The notes beneath the pieces were generated by a model. That model was not told the origin of the DNA and made no database searches. It was given only the letters and a program-made list of their open reading frames with translations. Made by a program: the position numbers and the translations under genes. Shown piece after piece: positions 55,799 to 64,000 of a stretch of 64,000 nucleotides of DNA (the stretch's first letter is position 1; each line of letters starts with the position of its first letter). This DNA is from Armigeres subalbatus (Eukaryota > Arthropoda > Insecta > Diptera > Culicidae), in NCBI RefSeq assembly GCF_024139115.2, contig NW_026942816.1, positions 372,001-436,000 of the forward strand, in the 5' to 3' direction.

Positions 55799-57758
55799 AG
55801 GTATCAGGTATCAGAACGTCGGCTCAGGAGGCACGTTCCCCTCAATTTGGGAGATTTGTGCCATCGCCTTCACTGGCCTTTCTCATCATTTACCTGACGG
55901 AAAAGGAAGTGAAAAGGGGAAAGGAAGAGGAAGTGAAGTTGGAAAGGAGAATGGAACCATTTATAGGAAAGCCAATTATGTGGACTCACACGCATTCAGC
56001 TAGGGACTAAAGAGAGGTCACAAAAACACAGAGGACGTAACAATGGACGAACGTCAAAGACGAAACACAGAGTGCACTGTGAAAAACGCATAATGCGAAT
56101 CCATATAGGTGACAATCACAAAATATATTGTAAAAATCGCATAATGCGAATCCATATAGGTGGCAATTTGTTGAAAACTAAGTAAAACACATATTCATAA
56201 CCCATTCTTATTGAACCTAACGTTGAGATAGAACAAGAGTAGCCGAACCCGAACGTCAAGAACGAAACACAGAGTACACTGTGAAAAACGCATAATGCGA
56301 ATCCATATACTTAGGTAACATACACAAAGTACATTGTAAGAAAACGCATAATGCGAATCCATATAGGTGACAATTTGTTGAAAACACATATTCATAACCC
56401 CATTCTTATTGAACCTCACGTTGAGATTGAACAAGAGTAACCGAAGCCGAACGTCAAGGACGAGACACAGAGTACACTGTGAAAAACGCATAATGCGAAT
56501 CCATAAAGGTAACATACACAAAGTACATTGTAAAAAAGACGCAAAATGCGAATCCATATAGGTGACAATTTGTTGAAAAAAAAACTAAGTAAAAAAAAAA
56601 CATTTTCATAACCCCATCCTTAATCAACCTCAAGTTGAGATTAAACAAGAGTAGCTGAAGCCAAACATCAAAGACGAAACACAGATTACACTTTGAAAAA
56701 CGCATAATACGAATCCATATAGGTGACAAACACAAAGTACGTTGTAAAAAAAAAACGCATAATGCGAATCCATATAGGTGAAAATTTGTTGAAAAACTAA
56801 GTAAAAAACATATTCATAATCTCACCCTTATTCAACCTCAAGTTGAGATTAAACAAAAAGTAGCTGAAGCCGAACGTCAAAGACGAAACACAGAGTACAC
56901 TGTGAAAAGCGCATAATGCGAATCCATATAGGTGACGAACATAAAGTACATTGTAAAAAAATGCATAATGCGAATCCATATAGGTGGAAGTTTGTTGAAA
57001 AACTAAGTAAAACACATATTCATAACCCCACACTCACGTTGAGGATGAACAAGAGTAGCTGAAGCCGAACGTCAAAGACGAAACACAGAGTACACTGTGA
57101 AAACGCATAATGCGAATCCATATAGGTGACAATTTGTTGAAAACTAAGTAAAACACATATTCATAACCCCACTCTTATTTAACCTCACGTTGAGATTGAA
57201 CAAGAGTAGCCGAAGCCGAACGTCAAGGACGAGACACAGAGTACACTGTGAAAAACGCATAATGCGAATCCATATAGGTAACATACACAAAGCACATTGT
57301 AAAAAACGCATAATGCGAATCCATATAGGTGACAATTTGTTGAAAACTAATTAAAACACATATTCATAACCCTACTCTTATTTAACCTCACGATGAGGTT
57401 GAATAAGAGTAGCCGATTATCTCGGAGAAGTAAAAGTCAACTACGCCATAGCTCCGGTTAGCGCAGCGAGGGCTAAAATACTGTGAAGGGGCCCTGGTAC
57501 TTCACAGGCTCCGTTTGCGGTTAGGTTCTTATTAGACCCCCCTAACCATTCATTCGTAGGCACGGTAAGCATAAAGCCGCATCACACCGAAAATTAGGGG
57601 TCACCTGTATGGTGGACTTTTACCACTGGAACAGGCAATCCGTAATGTTATTCTTAGCCAGATAACTAGCTGCCGACACCACACGGCTATCTAGGCTGTT
57701 CGTGGAGAGAAGTTGACATTGACTTTACGTCAACTCTCAATGTGGCCGAACAGCCATC
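55799..57758. other. 2-kb insert between the duplicated gag segments
   Basis: 55799-56040 is unassigned and includes a purine-rich stretch (gaaaaggaagtgaaaagggg) near 55909. 56040-57415 is a tandem array (listed separately). 57416-57758 is unassigned, GC-richer, and includes a small inverted repeat gttgacattgactttacgtcaac. No frame in the insert has a recognisable domain. It interrupts the Bel coding order. Confidence 0.7.
56040..57415. repeat. ~200-bp satellite, about seven units
   Basis: Units start near gaacgtcaaagacgaaacac at about 56051, 56253, 56449, 56663, 56870, 57068 and 57219, most 195-215 bp apart, the last shorter (about 150). Each full unit has two copies of cataatgcgaatccatatag (13 in all) and ends with attgaacctcacgttgag. 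The minus-strand frames rich in MDSHYAF and YGFALC-like repeats are produced by this array and are not genes. Confidence 0.9.
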
Positions 57759-58018
57759 TGCGGTTCTGCGATGACTTGAAGAATAGTAGTATCGCAGACA
57801 GACTCGAAGTCGTGGAGCAGCACAAGCTCTGTGCCCAGTGCTTAAATAATCATGGGAAAAGTCGATGCAATTTTAAGATTCGCTGCAATATTTACAAGTG
57901 TCAAGGCGGCCATCATCCTCTGTTGTATCGAGCGGAGGGATCTATGCAGTTGATGGACTTCGTGTGTAACAAGCACGGAGCACTGAATTGAAGTGTTATT
58001 TTCCGTATAATACCAGTT
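57759..58018 (+). pseudogene. Bel/Pao C gag zinc-knuckle segment, second copy
   Basis: The same protein segment as 55534-55798, with CAQCLNNHGKSRC and GGHHPLLY. Downstream, after a frame change, it continues directly into the protease region (RIIPVTLYFQDYALYILAFL), so this copy is the one in its original downstream context. Upstream it joins the satellite-bearing insert. Confidence 0.85.
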
Positions 58019-58600
58019 ACTCTATATTTCCAAGATTACGCGCTGTATATTCTGGCTTTCTTGGATGAAGGATCATCGTCTACGCTTCTCGAAGGGAATT
58101 TGGCTAGAGAGTTAAACGCTCGTGACATTGCTGATCCGTTAGTGGTTACGTGGACCGGAAATGTCAAACGTTTCGAAGACACCTTCGAAAGAATCAATTT
58201 AAAGATTTCTGCTCGAGGATCGAACAAGTGGTTGCCATTGAGAGACGTCCGTACCGTTGCAGAATTAAAATTACCGAAACAGATTCTACAGTTCGAACAA
58301 ATTGCAGCAAAGTATCAACAGTTGAACAACATCAACGTTATAAGTTACGGACGAGTATTTTTCTGGGCTTGGATAACTTGAATGTTTTCGCTTCGCTTGA
58401 GTCACGAACTGGTTCTCCAGAAAAACTTATCGGTGTGAAATCTGAACTGGGATGGGCGTTTTATGGTCCTCATCCGAGTGCAGCTACAGTTTCAGAAATC
58501 AGGGTCAACATCCATGCCTCTGAACCGATAAGAAATCAAGAACTTCACGATGTCATGCGAGAGAACATTTTCTGATGGAGGATCCACCAGTAAAGTCGTT
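58019..58600 (+). pseudogene. Bel/Pao C protease and linker
   Basis: AFLDEGSSSTLLEGNLAREL carries the aspartic protease active-site Asp (D-E-G-S, instead of the more usual D-G/D-S). DIADPLVVTWTGNVKRFE and LPLRDVRTVAELKLPKQ follow. A shifted frame has LESRTGSPEKLIGVKSELGW, then AFYGPHPSA, the block before RT. Frames change near 58375 and 58575. Confidence 0.8.
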
Positions 58601-59274
58601 CGCGGAACCAGCCGAAGATGCTCGAGCTCGTAGTATAATGCAAGTGACTACCGTAAAAGATTACTATGGCGACGAGATGAGCGAAGATTCCCGAATAGCT
58701 ACTCAATGGCTATGTCGAGGATGATGGCGTTGGAGGATAGAAAATTGGAACAAGATCCTGAGCCACAGTCGAAGGTCCACCGGCAGATAGCCGAATACTT
58801 GATAAAGGGATATGCGCACAAGGCTTCAGCAGAAGAGCTAGCAAACATGGCGAATGGAAATGCATGATATGTTCCTTTAAACGTGGTTCTAAACCCTCGA
58901 AAGCCTGGAAAAAAGTTCGTCTAGTGTGGGACGCGCGAGCATCGGAATATCGCTGAATTCTGAAACTTATGACTGGGCCTGATTTGCTAGTTCCACTTCC
59001 GTCAGTCATCAGCAAGTTCCGCGAAAGAAGCGTGGCATTTAGTGGGGATATCCAGGAGATGTTCCAAAGTTTCCTGTTCCGACAAGATCGGGATATCCCA
59101 CCAGACACATATATTATGGCTGTAGGCACGTTTGAAGCTACATGTTCCCCATGCTCTGTCCAATTTATCAAAAATTTGAACGCTACGCAGCTCATGCATG
59201 AATTTTCCAAAGCTTCAGCCCCAGTGATAGGAAAACACTATATAGATGATTACTACGATAGCTTAGATTTGTAG
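58601..59274 (+). pseudogene. Bel/Pao C reverse transcriptase
   Basis: KKVRLVWDARASEY (about 58910), TGPDLLVPLPSVISKFRER, VAFSGDIQEMFQSFLFRQD (first catalytic Asp), SPCSVQFIKNLNA and KHYIDDYYDSLDL (YIDD, the catalytic pair) are in the standard order. The frame shifts upstream of 58960. It stops at 59272, where about 240 bp of unrelated sequence follow. Confidence 0.85.
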
Positions 59275-59512
59275 CGTAGGTGGACGATGCTATTGTCTAT
59301 CCGGAAAAAATTTATACCGCTTTTTATACCGAAGTTGGATTTTTCTCCAGATACAGGCAACTTTCCCTACTTCGGAAGTAGTGCGCTGGATTCGCCTAAA
59401 GATGCGCTAAACAACGCATCAATTAGTTTGAAAAATAAAACTTCGGAAGAGAGTTCGATTCGGAAGTCCCTACTTCCGAATTCTAACTTGGTGCTACACC
59501 GACAATATAAAT
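59275..59512. other. Short insertion within Bel/Pao C RT
   Basis: Between the YIDD block and the next RT block (HSCGGFHIRNWVS) lie about 240 bp that do not fit the protein order. They contain several ccgaagt/acttcgg motifs in both orientations, for example acttcggaagtagtgcgc and gtccctacttccgaa. Possibly a small non-autonomous element; no clear termini. Confidence 0.45.
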
Positions 59513-59915
59513 ATGGCTACCGAAGTAAAATGGATTCACTCTTGCGGAGGATTCCATATTAGAAACTGGGTATCGAATTCTCCCAGATTTCTGGAAGTGA
59601 TGGGGGAACAAACGTCAAATCATTCGGTACACTTCCACCAGGATAAGGAAACTTTAACTGAACGGGTGCTCGGTATAGTATGGAATCCCGAGGACGATGT
59701 CCTCTCATTTTCCACGGCAACTCGTCCCGAATATAAGTTTCTGCTTCAAGGTGTTGGTAGACCTTTCAAAAGGATCGTGTTGAGTTCGGTGATGTCGATG
59801 TTCGATCCCCTCGGACTGCTGTCGCCATTTACGGATGCTGATGCAAGATTTGTGGAAGACCGGTTGTGGATGGGATGATCCAATAGACGACGAATCTCGG
59901 GAAAAGTGGATTAGA
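59513..59915 (+). pseudogene. Bel/Pao C RT C-terminal (connection) region
   Basis: EVKWIHSCGGFHIRNWVSNS, ERVLGIVWNPEDDVLSF and MSMFDPLGLLSPF are the blocks following the RT active site in Pao elements. The frame ends near 59876 and another frame carries WDDPIDDESREKWIR. RNase H should follow but is absent: integrase sequence begins at about 59916. Confidence 0.85.
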
Positions 59916-60690
59916 TGACGCCTCTTATTGACGTCAACGGAATTTTACGAATGGAGAGCCAAGTCGAACGGGCAGAGTTCTTATCATTCGATCTCCGCTT
60001 TCCTATAGTGTTGCCGAAAGATCACGCAGTAACGATAAAAATTGTTCAGCATTACCACGAGAGATTTGGCCATGGATATCGGGAGACGGTAATGAATGAG
60101 CTGCGACAAAGGCTCTTCGTGCAATCAGTTAGTTATGATATTTCAAAAGTGTATAGAAGCTGTGTATTCTGCAAAGTAAACAAGAACCGTTTGCAGATCC
60201 CTAGATTGGCGGCATTGCCAGTACAAAGACTAACTCCATTTCTGAGGCCGTTTACCTACGTTTCAAGTCACCGTTGGCCGTCGAGGAGAAAAAAAAGGTG
60301 AATACTTTACCTGCTTGGTTGTGCGATCCATTCATCTTGAGGTTGGTCATTCGTTGACAATACAGTCAAACACACGATTTTTTTCTGATAACGGGACGAA
60401 TCTTAGAGTTAGGAACTAGTAAAGAACTAGTGGAAAAATTTCGCAACGTTGGAACGGAGTGCGCCGAGGAGTTCACGTCTGCTCGAACAAAATGAACATT
60501 CAACCCTCCAGTCACTCCCAACATGGGGGGGGGGGGGTTGGGAAAGACTTGTGAGATCCGTTAAAGGAATACTAATAGCGTTAGACGATGGGAAGCGTCT
60601 GACTGACGAAGTTTTGTTAACATCGATTGCAGAAGCAGAGGATATACTCAATTCCCGTTCCCTTACCTACGTGAGCCAATAATCAGAGAA
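59916..60690 (+). pseudogene. Bel/Pao C integrase
   Basis: IVLPKDHAVTIKIVQHYHER and CVFCKVNKNR give the HHCC zinc-binding ligands (H-H...C-x2-C). The core follows in shifted frames: VGRREKKGEYFTCLVV, then FFSDNGTNLR (second catalytic Asp) and WERLVRSVKGILIALD. The segment holding the first catalytic Asp (normally GxDYFGP) is missing near 60260. A run of 13 G near 60526 adds a frameshift. Confidence 0.8.
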
Positions 60691-60851
60691 ACCCTCAGCT
60701 CAAATCATTTTCTCCGCGGCAGTTCGCGGCAGCCTTACGAGATTCATACGTACACTCGCAGAAGTTAGTAAGGGAAATGTGAAACAGATGGATCAAGGAA
60801 TACGTTCCGTCAGTTAGTTAACGAAGAAAGTGGTTTGGAGAAGCCAAGAAC

Positions 60852-61049
60852 TTGAAGGCAGGTGACCTGGTATATATAGTCGATGGTGATAAGGGAAAAT
60901 GCTGGATACGTGGCGTTGTAGCCCCTGGCCTTGACCAGGTTCACGCACAGGTAAATGTTCCGATCAACGCCACTGGGCATAAGGCGACATCCCCATCGGC
61001 GAATTTGACGGTTTTCACATTGAAGATAACGTATATGAATAGAGAATGA
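60852..61049 (+). pseudogene. Bel/Pao C integrase C-terminal domain
   Basis: KAGDLVYIVDGDKGKCWIRG is the conserved start of the small C-terminal domain (DUF5641 type) of Bel/Pao Pol, usually followed by a Val-rich strand. The frame stops at 61047-61049, the natural end of pol. The stretch 61050-61310 downstream may contain a polypurine tract and LTR remnants, but no LTR partner was found. Confidence 0.75.
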
Positions 61050-61310
61050 AGTAGAAACAAAACAAATTGTAAGTCAACGTGGATCGCGATAAAGTGCTAT
61101 TACCGTAGACAATTCTTATAATATCTAATTAACTATTTTTAATTGGATTATTACAAGGAAAGTGCAATCACCAGACTTAGGGTTATATCGCTACTTCGAT
61201 TCATTGTGTACACGGTTACAGCATTAGTGTAGTTTTTAAATCGCAAACAATCGTCAGAACCAGTATCGAGAATAGGGCGACCATCCGCAAGAGGAAGACG
61301 GGTTCGAGAC

Positions 61311-61373
61311 TAAATTCTTTGAGCAGCGGCAAAAGTCAACGTTGATTTCAAGGCCTTGTTTCGAGAAAATCCG
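61311..61373. repeat. 63-bp inverted repeat, right copy, bordering Bel/Pao C
   Basis: Matches the reverse complement of 54397-54459 at 55 of 63 positions, from taaattctttgag to gagaaaatccg. It lies 260 bp downstream of the pol stop. Confidence 0.75.
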
Positions 61374-61386
61374 AACACGGCCTTTG

Positions 61387-61587
61387 CAGTCTTGTAAAGC
61401 AGCAAAAACAAGTTTACTTAGGCATCCGACGGTTGCGGTAATTTATTTGACCTTTTTCAAGGATTCGTTGTTAAAATGGTAGTGTTACAACGAAAAAAGC
61501 TTCAAATACTTAAAATAATTTCATAAAATAAATTACAGAAACCTTCGGATGCAGAAGTGAACTTGTTTTTGCTGCTTATCAAGACTG
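61387..61587. mobile_element. 201-bp MITE with ~55-bp inverted ends
   Basis: The left arm cagtcttgtaaagcagcaaa and the right arm (reverse complement cagtcttgataagcagcaaa) match over about 55 bp with a few changes, continuing through aaacaagtt and gcatccga. The central part has no coding capacity. No target duplication is evident. Confidence 0.75.
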
Positions 61588-61689
61588 AAACGACCGAAAA
61601 TGACTTAATTTTCAATCAAGTTATCCACAGTCGCCAATAGTTATTTCGTCTAAGCATAAGGCTAAACCTGAGCCCGACACGGAGAAGGA

Positions 61690-61960
61690 CATTTTATTTT
61701 TACCGAAAAGTTTGACAAAAAGTGATGGTATGCCAGGCGATATGTGTGTGTGTGACAAAACATGTAGTCCGTACATAACAACTGAAGCAATGAACTCTTA
61801 GGTACATCAAGGAATGCCTCCGGAACCGATTATTGGCGATGATAAGACAGCATGATGGTCCAATAATATTTTGGACTGATTTGGCATCATGCCATGGCTT
61901 TCGCACAAAGCAAAACAAAATTTCGATGTCCGGCCGATCCGCTTACTGGAGAAACACAAC
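61690..61960 (+). pseudogene. ITm (mariner-type) transposase, C-terminal part
   Basis: VMVCQAICVC, then after a shift at a (gt)n run SPYITTEAMNS, then IKECLRNRLLAMIRQHDG and IIFWTDLASCHGF, the block with the second catalytic Asp. The third catalytic residue about 37 positions later is not preserved in any frame. It continues the protein order of the fragment at 53930-54355, so the two may be halves of one gene split by Bel/Pao C. Confidence 0.7.
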
Positions 61961-62479
61961 TGGACAAGCTCACTAGAAGTGCTGTGGCTAAGTGAACAAA
62001 AACAAAACAACTAAAATTAGTTTAATAAGCACCACTTTTTATGTGAGATGATGATTTGTTTCGTTATTGTCAGTGAATTTTTTGATAATTCAACTTCATG
62101 ATTATAGATAAACTGGACAAATATAATAAAAAAATGGCTGAAACCGCAATTTCTTCTGAAGTAATAAATTATTCAACTTTGTTGTAATTATTGATCACAA
62201 GACAAAATTGCGTAAAAATCATTAAATTGGACCATACAAAAACTTTTATTTGAATTCGGTTCAAGAAACAAATAATACAAAATCTAATATAGTTGCTCAA
62301 GCTTCGTTGATTTGCAAGCCAGAATTCTGAATCTAGGGCATCAAATTATTCGAAAATTTCAGAGGAATATTTTCGGAAATTCCAGAACAAAATTCTTCGG
62401 GAATTTTGCAGAATACTTCGCGTAAACTCCAGCGAAATTTTGTCCGGAACTTGTGCGGAAAGTCCTCCTTCAATTTTTG
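61961..62479. other. AT-rich spacer
   Basis: No gene. 62340-62460 shows weak ttccggaa-type periodicity like the arrays at 49640-52160. Confidence 0.4.
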
Positions 62480-64000
62480 TTTTTATTTATCATCAGACTA
62501 AGGCCGGAGTGGCCTGTGCTGCACATAAAAGACTTCTCCATTCAGCTCGGTTCATTTCTGCACTTCGCCAACCACGCAGTCTGCGGAGGGTCCGCAAGTC
62601 GTCCTCCACCTGATCGATCCACCTTGCCCGCTGTGCACCTCGCCTTCTTGTTCCCGTCGGATCGTTGTCAAGAACCATTTTCACCGGATTACTGTCCGAC
62701 ATTCTGGCTACGTGCCCGGCCCACCGCAGTCTTCCGATTTTCGCGGTGTGAACGATGGATGGTTCTCCCAACAGCTGATGCAACTCGTGGTTCATTCGCC
62801 TCCTCCACGTACCGTACGCCATCTGCAACCCACCATAGATGGTACGCAACACTTTCCTTTCGAAAACTCCCAGCTCGCGTTGGTCCTCCACGAGCATCGT
62901 CCAGGTCTCGTGTCCGTAGAGAACTACCGGTCTTTTAAGCGTTTTGTATATAGTCAGTTTGGTACGGCGGCGAACTCTATTCGATCGGAGCGTCTTGCGG
63001 AGTCCAAAGTACGTACGATTTCCAGCCACTATGCGTCTCCGAATTTCTCTGCTGGTATCGTTATCGGCGGTCACCAGAGAGCCCAAGTACACGAATTCTT
63101 CAACCACCTCGATTTCGTCACCACCGATAGAAACTCGTGGTGGGTGGCTCACATTGACCTCTCTTGAGCCTCTTCCTATCATGTACTTCGTCTTCGACGT
63201 GTTGATGACAAGTCCAATCTGTTTAGCTTCGCTTTTCAGTCTGATGTAGGCTTCCTCCATCCTCTCAAAGTTACGTGCCATGATATCAATGTCGTCGGCG
63301 AAACCAAATAACTGGACGGACTTCGTGAAAATCGTACCACTCGTGTCAATCCCTGCCGTTCGTATTACTCCATCCAAAGCGATGTTGAATAGCAGACACG
63401 AAAGACCATCGCCTTGCCGTAACCCTCTACGCGTTTCGAAGGGACTCGAGAATGCCCCTGAAACTCGAACTACGCACATCACCCGATCCATCGTCGCCTT
63501 GATCAACCGTATCAGTTTATCCGGAAATCCGTTTTCGTGCATTAGCTGCCATAGCTGGTCCCGATCGATTGTATCATATGCGGCTTTGAAGTCGATAAAT
63601 AGATGATGTGTGGGCACGTTGTATTCGCGGCATTTCTGCAATACCTGACGTATGGCGAACACCTGGTCTGTGGTAGAGCGTTCACCCATAAATCCCGCCT
63701 GGTACTGCCCCACGAACTCTCTTGCAATTGGTATTAGTCGACGGCATAAAATTTGGGAGAGTACCTTGTAGGCGGCGTTCAGCAATGTGATTGCGAGGTA
63801 GTTGCTACAATCCAGCTTATCGCCCTTTTTGTATATGGGACACACGACACCTTCCATCCGCTCCTGCGGCAGAACCTCATCCTCCCAAACCTTGGTAATC
63901 ACCCAATGCAGCGCTCTAGCCAGTGCTTCACCACCGTGTTTAAACAGCTCTCCTGGTAGTTGGTCAACTCCAGGGGCTTTGTTGTTCTTCAGCCGGCCGA
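62480..64000 (-). mobile_element. RTE-clade retrotransposon, copy 2, 3' part
   Basis: Same family as copy 1 at 23165-26178, in the opposite orientation. The 3' end after the stop reads tgataaataaaaac on the minus strand, a tail of the RTE type. The 5' part, including the endonuclease, lies beyond the window edge. Confidence 0.85.
62493..64000 (-). CDS. RTE-clade reverse transcriptase, open to the window edge
   Basis: About 500 codons are open from the right edge (64000) to the stop at 62493-62495, with no stop or frameshift. Motifs in order: RLKNNKAPGVDQLPGELFKH, LLNAAYKVLSQILCRRL, STTDQVFAIRQVLQ, HHLFIDFKAAYDTI (catalytic Asp), RRGLRQGDGLSCLLFNIALD, FGFADDIDIMA (catalytic FADD), VINTSKTKYM, YLGSLVTADND, and the C-terminal RWAGHVARM and GAQRARWIDQVEDDLRTL. 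Every RT block is present, including the two deleted in copy 1. The true start is outside the window, so activity of the full element cannot be judged. Confidence 0.88.
   Translation of the reverse strand, partial: GRLKNNKAPGVDQLPGELFKHGGEALARALHWVITKVWEDEVLPQERMEGVVCPIYKKGDKLDCSNYLAITLLNAAYKVLSQILCRRLIPIAREFVGQYQAGFMGERSTTDQVFAIRQVLQKCREYNVPTHHLFIDFKAAYDTIDRDQLWQLMHENGFPDKLIRLIKATMDRVMCVVRVSGAFSSPFETRRGLRQGDGLSCLLFNIALDGVIRTAGIDTSGTIFTKSVQLFGFADDIDIMARNFERMEEAYIRLKSEAKQIGLVINTSKTKYMIGRGSREVNVSHPPRVSIGGDEIEVVEEFVYLGSLVTADNDTSREIRRRIVAGNRTYFGLRKTLRSNRVRRRTKLTIYKTLKRPVVLYGHETWTMLVEDQRELGVFERKVLRTIYGGLQMAYGTWRRRMNHELHQLLGEPSIVHTAKIGRLRWAGHVARMSDSNPVKMVLDNDPTGTRRRGAQRARWIDQVEDDLRTLRRLRGWRSAEMNRAEWRSLLCAAQATPALV

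Larger units (their letters stand above)
54488..61049 (+). mobile_element. Bel/Pao LTR retrotransposon C, relic
   Basis: On the plus strand: Gag with PHD finger, coiled coil and knuckles, then protease, RT, integrase and the C-terminal domain. RNase H is deleted. The element also has a large internal duplication and a 2-kb insert (55799-57758). No LTR pair was found; inverted 63-bp repeats lie near both ends. Its flanks look like two halves of one ITm transposase, suggesting insertion into that gene. Confidence 0.8.

Noticed and set aside
56195..57335. Minus-strand frames with repeated hydrophobic segments as possible membrane proteins
   Set aside because: They arise from the 200-bp satellite; frames break at nearly every unit.
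56040..57415. Regular repeats resembling a CRISPR array
   Set aside because: The units are about 200 bp and themselves repeated, the spacing is irregular, and the genome context is insect; this is a satellite.
1..64000. Endogenous viral elements (flavivirus- or rhabdovirus-like), common in Aedes
   Set aside because: No frame showed polymerase, nucleoprotein or glycoprotein motifs of those groups; all RT-like frames belong to retrotransposons.

Overview
The window looks like transposon-dense intergenic DNA from a culicine mosquito, most likely Aedes. The basis is the mixture of families: several copies of a tRNA-derived SINE with a (GAA)n-type tail (Feilai-like, name not verified), Bel/Pao LTR retrotransposons whose Gag begins with a PHD finger, RTE, Jockey, I-type and R1/LOA-type non-LTR elements, hAT, ITm (Tc1-mariner), pogo-like, Harbinger-like and TTAA-type DNA elements, and degenerate short-period arrays. 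I found no convincing host protein gene, rRNA, functional tRNA or CRISPR array. Almost every coding segment is a retroelement or transposase relic with stops, frameshifts or nested insertions; the clear exception is an RTE reverse transcriptase that is open from 64000 down to 62493 on the minus strand.

Layout. 1-7.3 kb: MITEs, then a minus-strand R1/LOA-type gag (6062 down to about 1455) split by a 2.9-kb hAT-like insertion (2052-4990, 8-bp target duplication) that carries the 5' part of a Bel/Pao element; then a pogo-like transposase relic. 7.3-19 kb: AT-rich DNA, an ITm relic, one copy of a diverged unassigned repeat, degenerate arrays, and a 703-bp fold-back element. 19-26.3 kb: a hAT-type shell with 16-bp termini and a 7-of-8-bp target duplication, holding a SINE, a 23-bp minisatellite, a 5'-truncated I-type element and an almost complete RTE element. 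26-31.5 kb: unassigned DNA, the second copy of the diverged repeat, and arrays. 31.5-36.4 kb: a minus-strand Bel/Pao element broken by three separately datable DNA transposons (hAT, Harbinger-like, hAT MITE). 37-45.5 kb: an array, SINEs, a Jockey element with gag and endonuclease, and a four-layer nest (repeat, SINE, two head-to-head TTAA MITEs). 45.5-52.5 kb: mostly featureless DNA, then a 2.5-kb 12-bp-period array that reverses strand near 51355. 52.5-61.9 kb: an RTE fragment and an ITm transposase apparently split by a 7-kb Bel/Pao block that has an internal duplication, a 200-bp satellite and 63-bp inverted repeats near its ends. 62.5-64 kb: the intact part of a second RTE copy.

The elements do not form a pathway. 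Their relation is stratigraphic: target-site duplications and interrupted reading frames show which element landed in which. Family names are my recognition of motifs; boundaries without a stated target duplication or terminal repeat are approximate.
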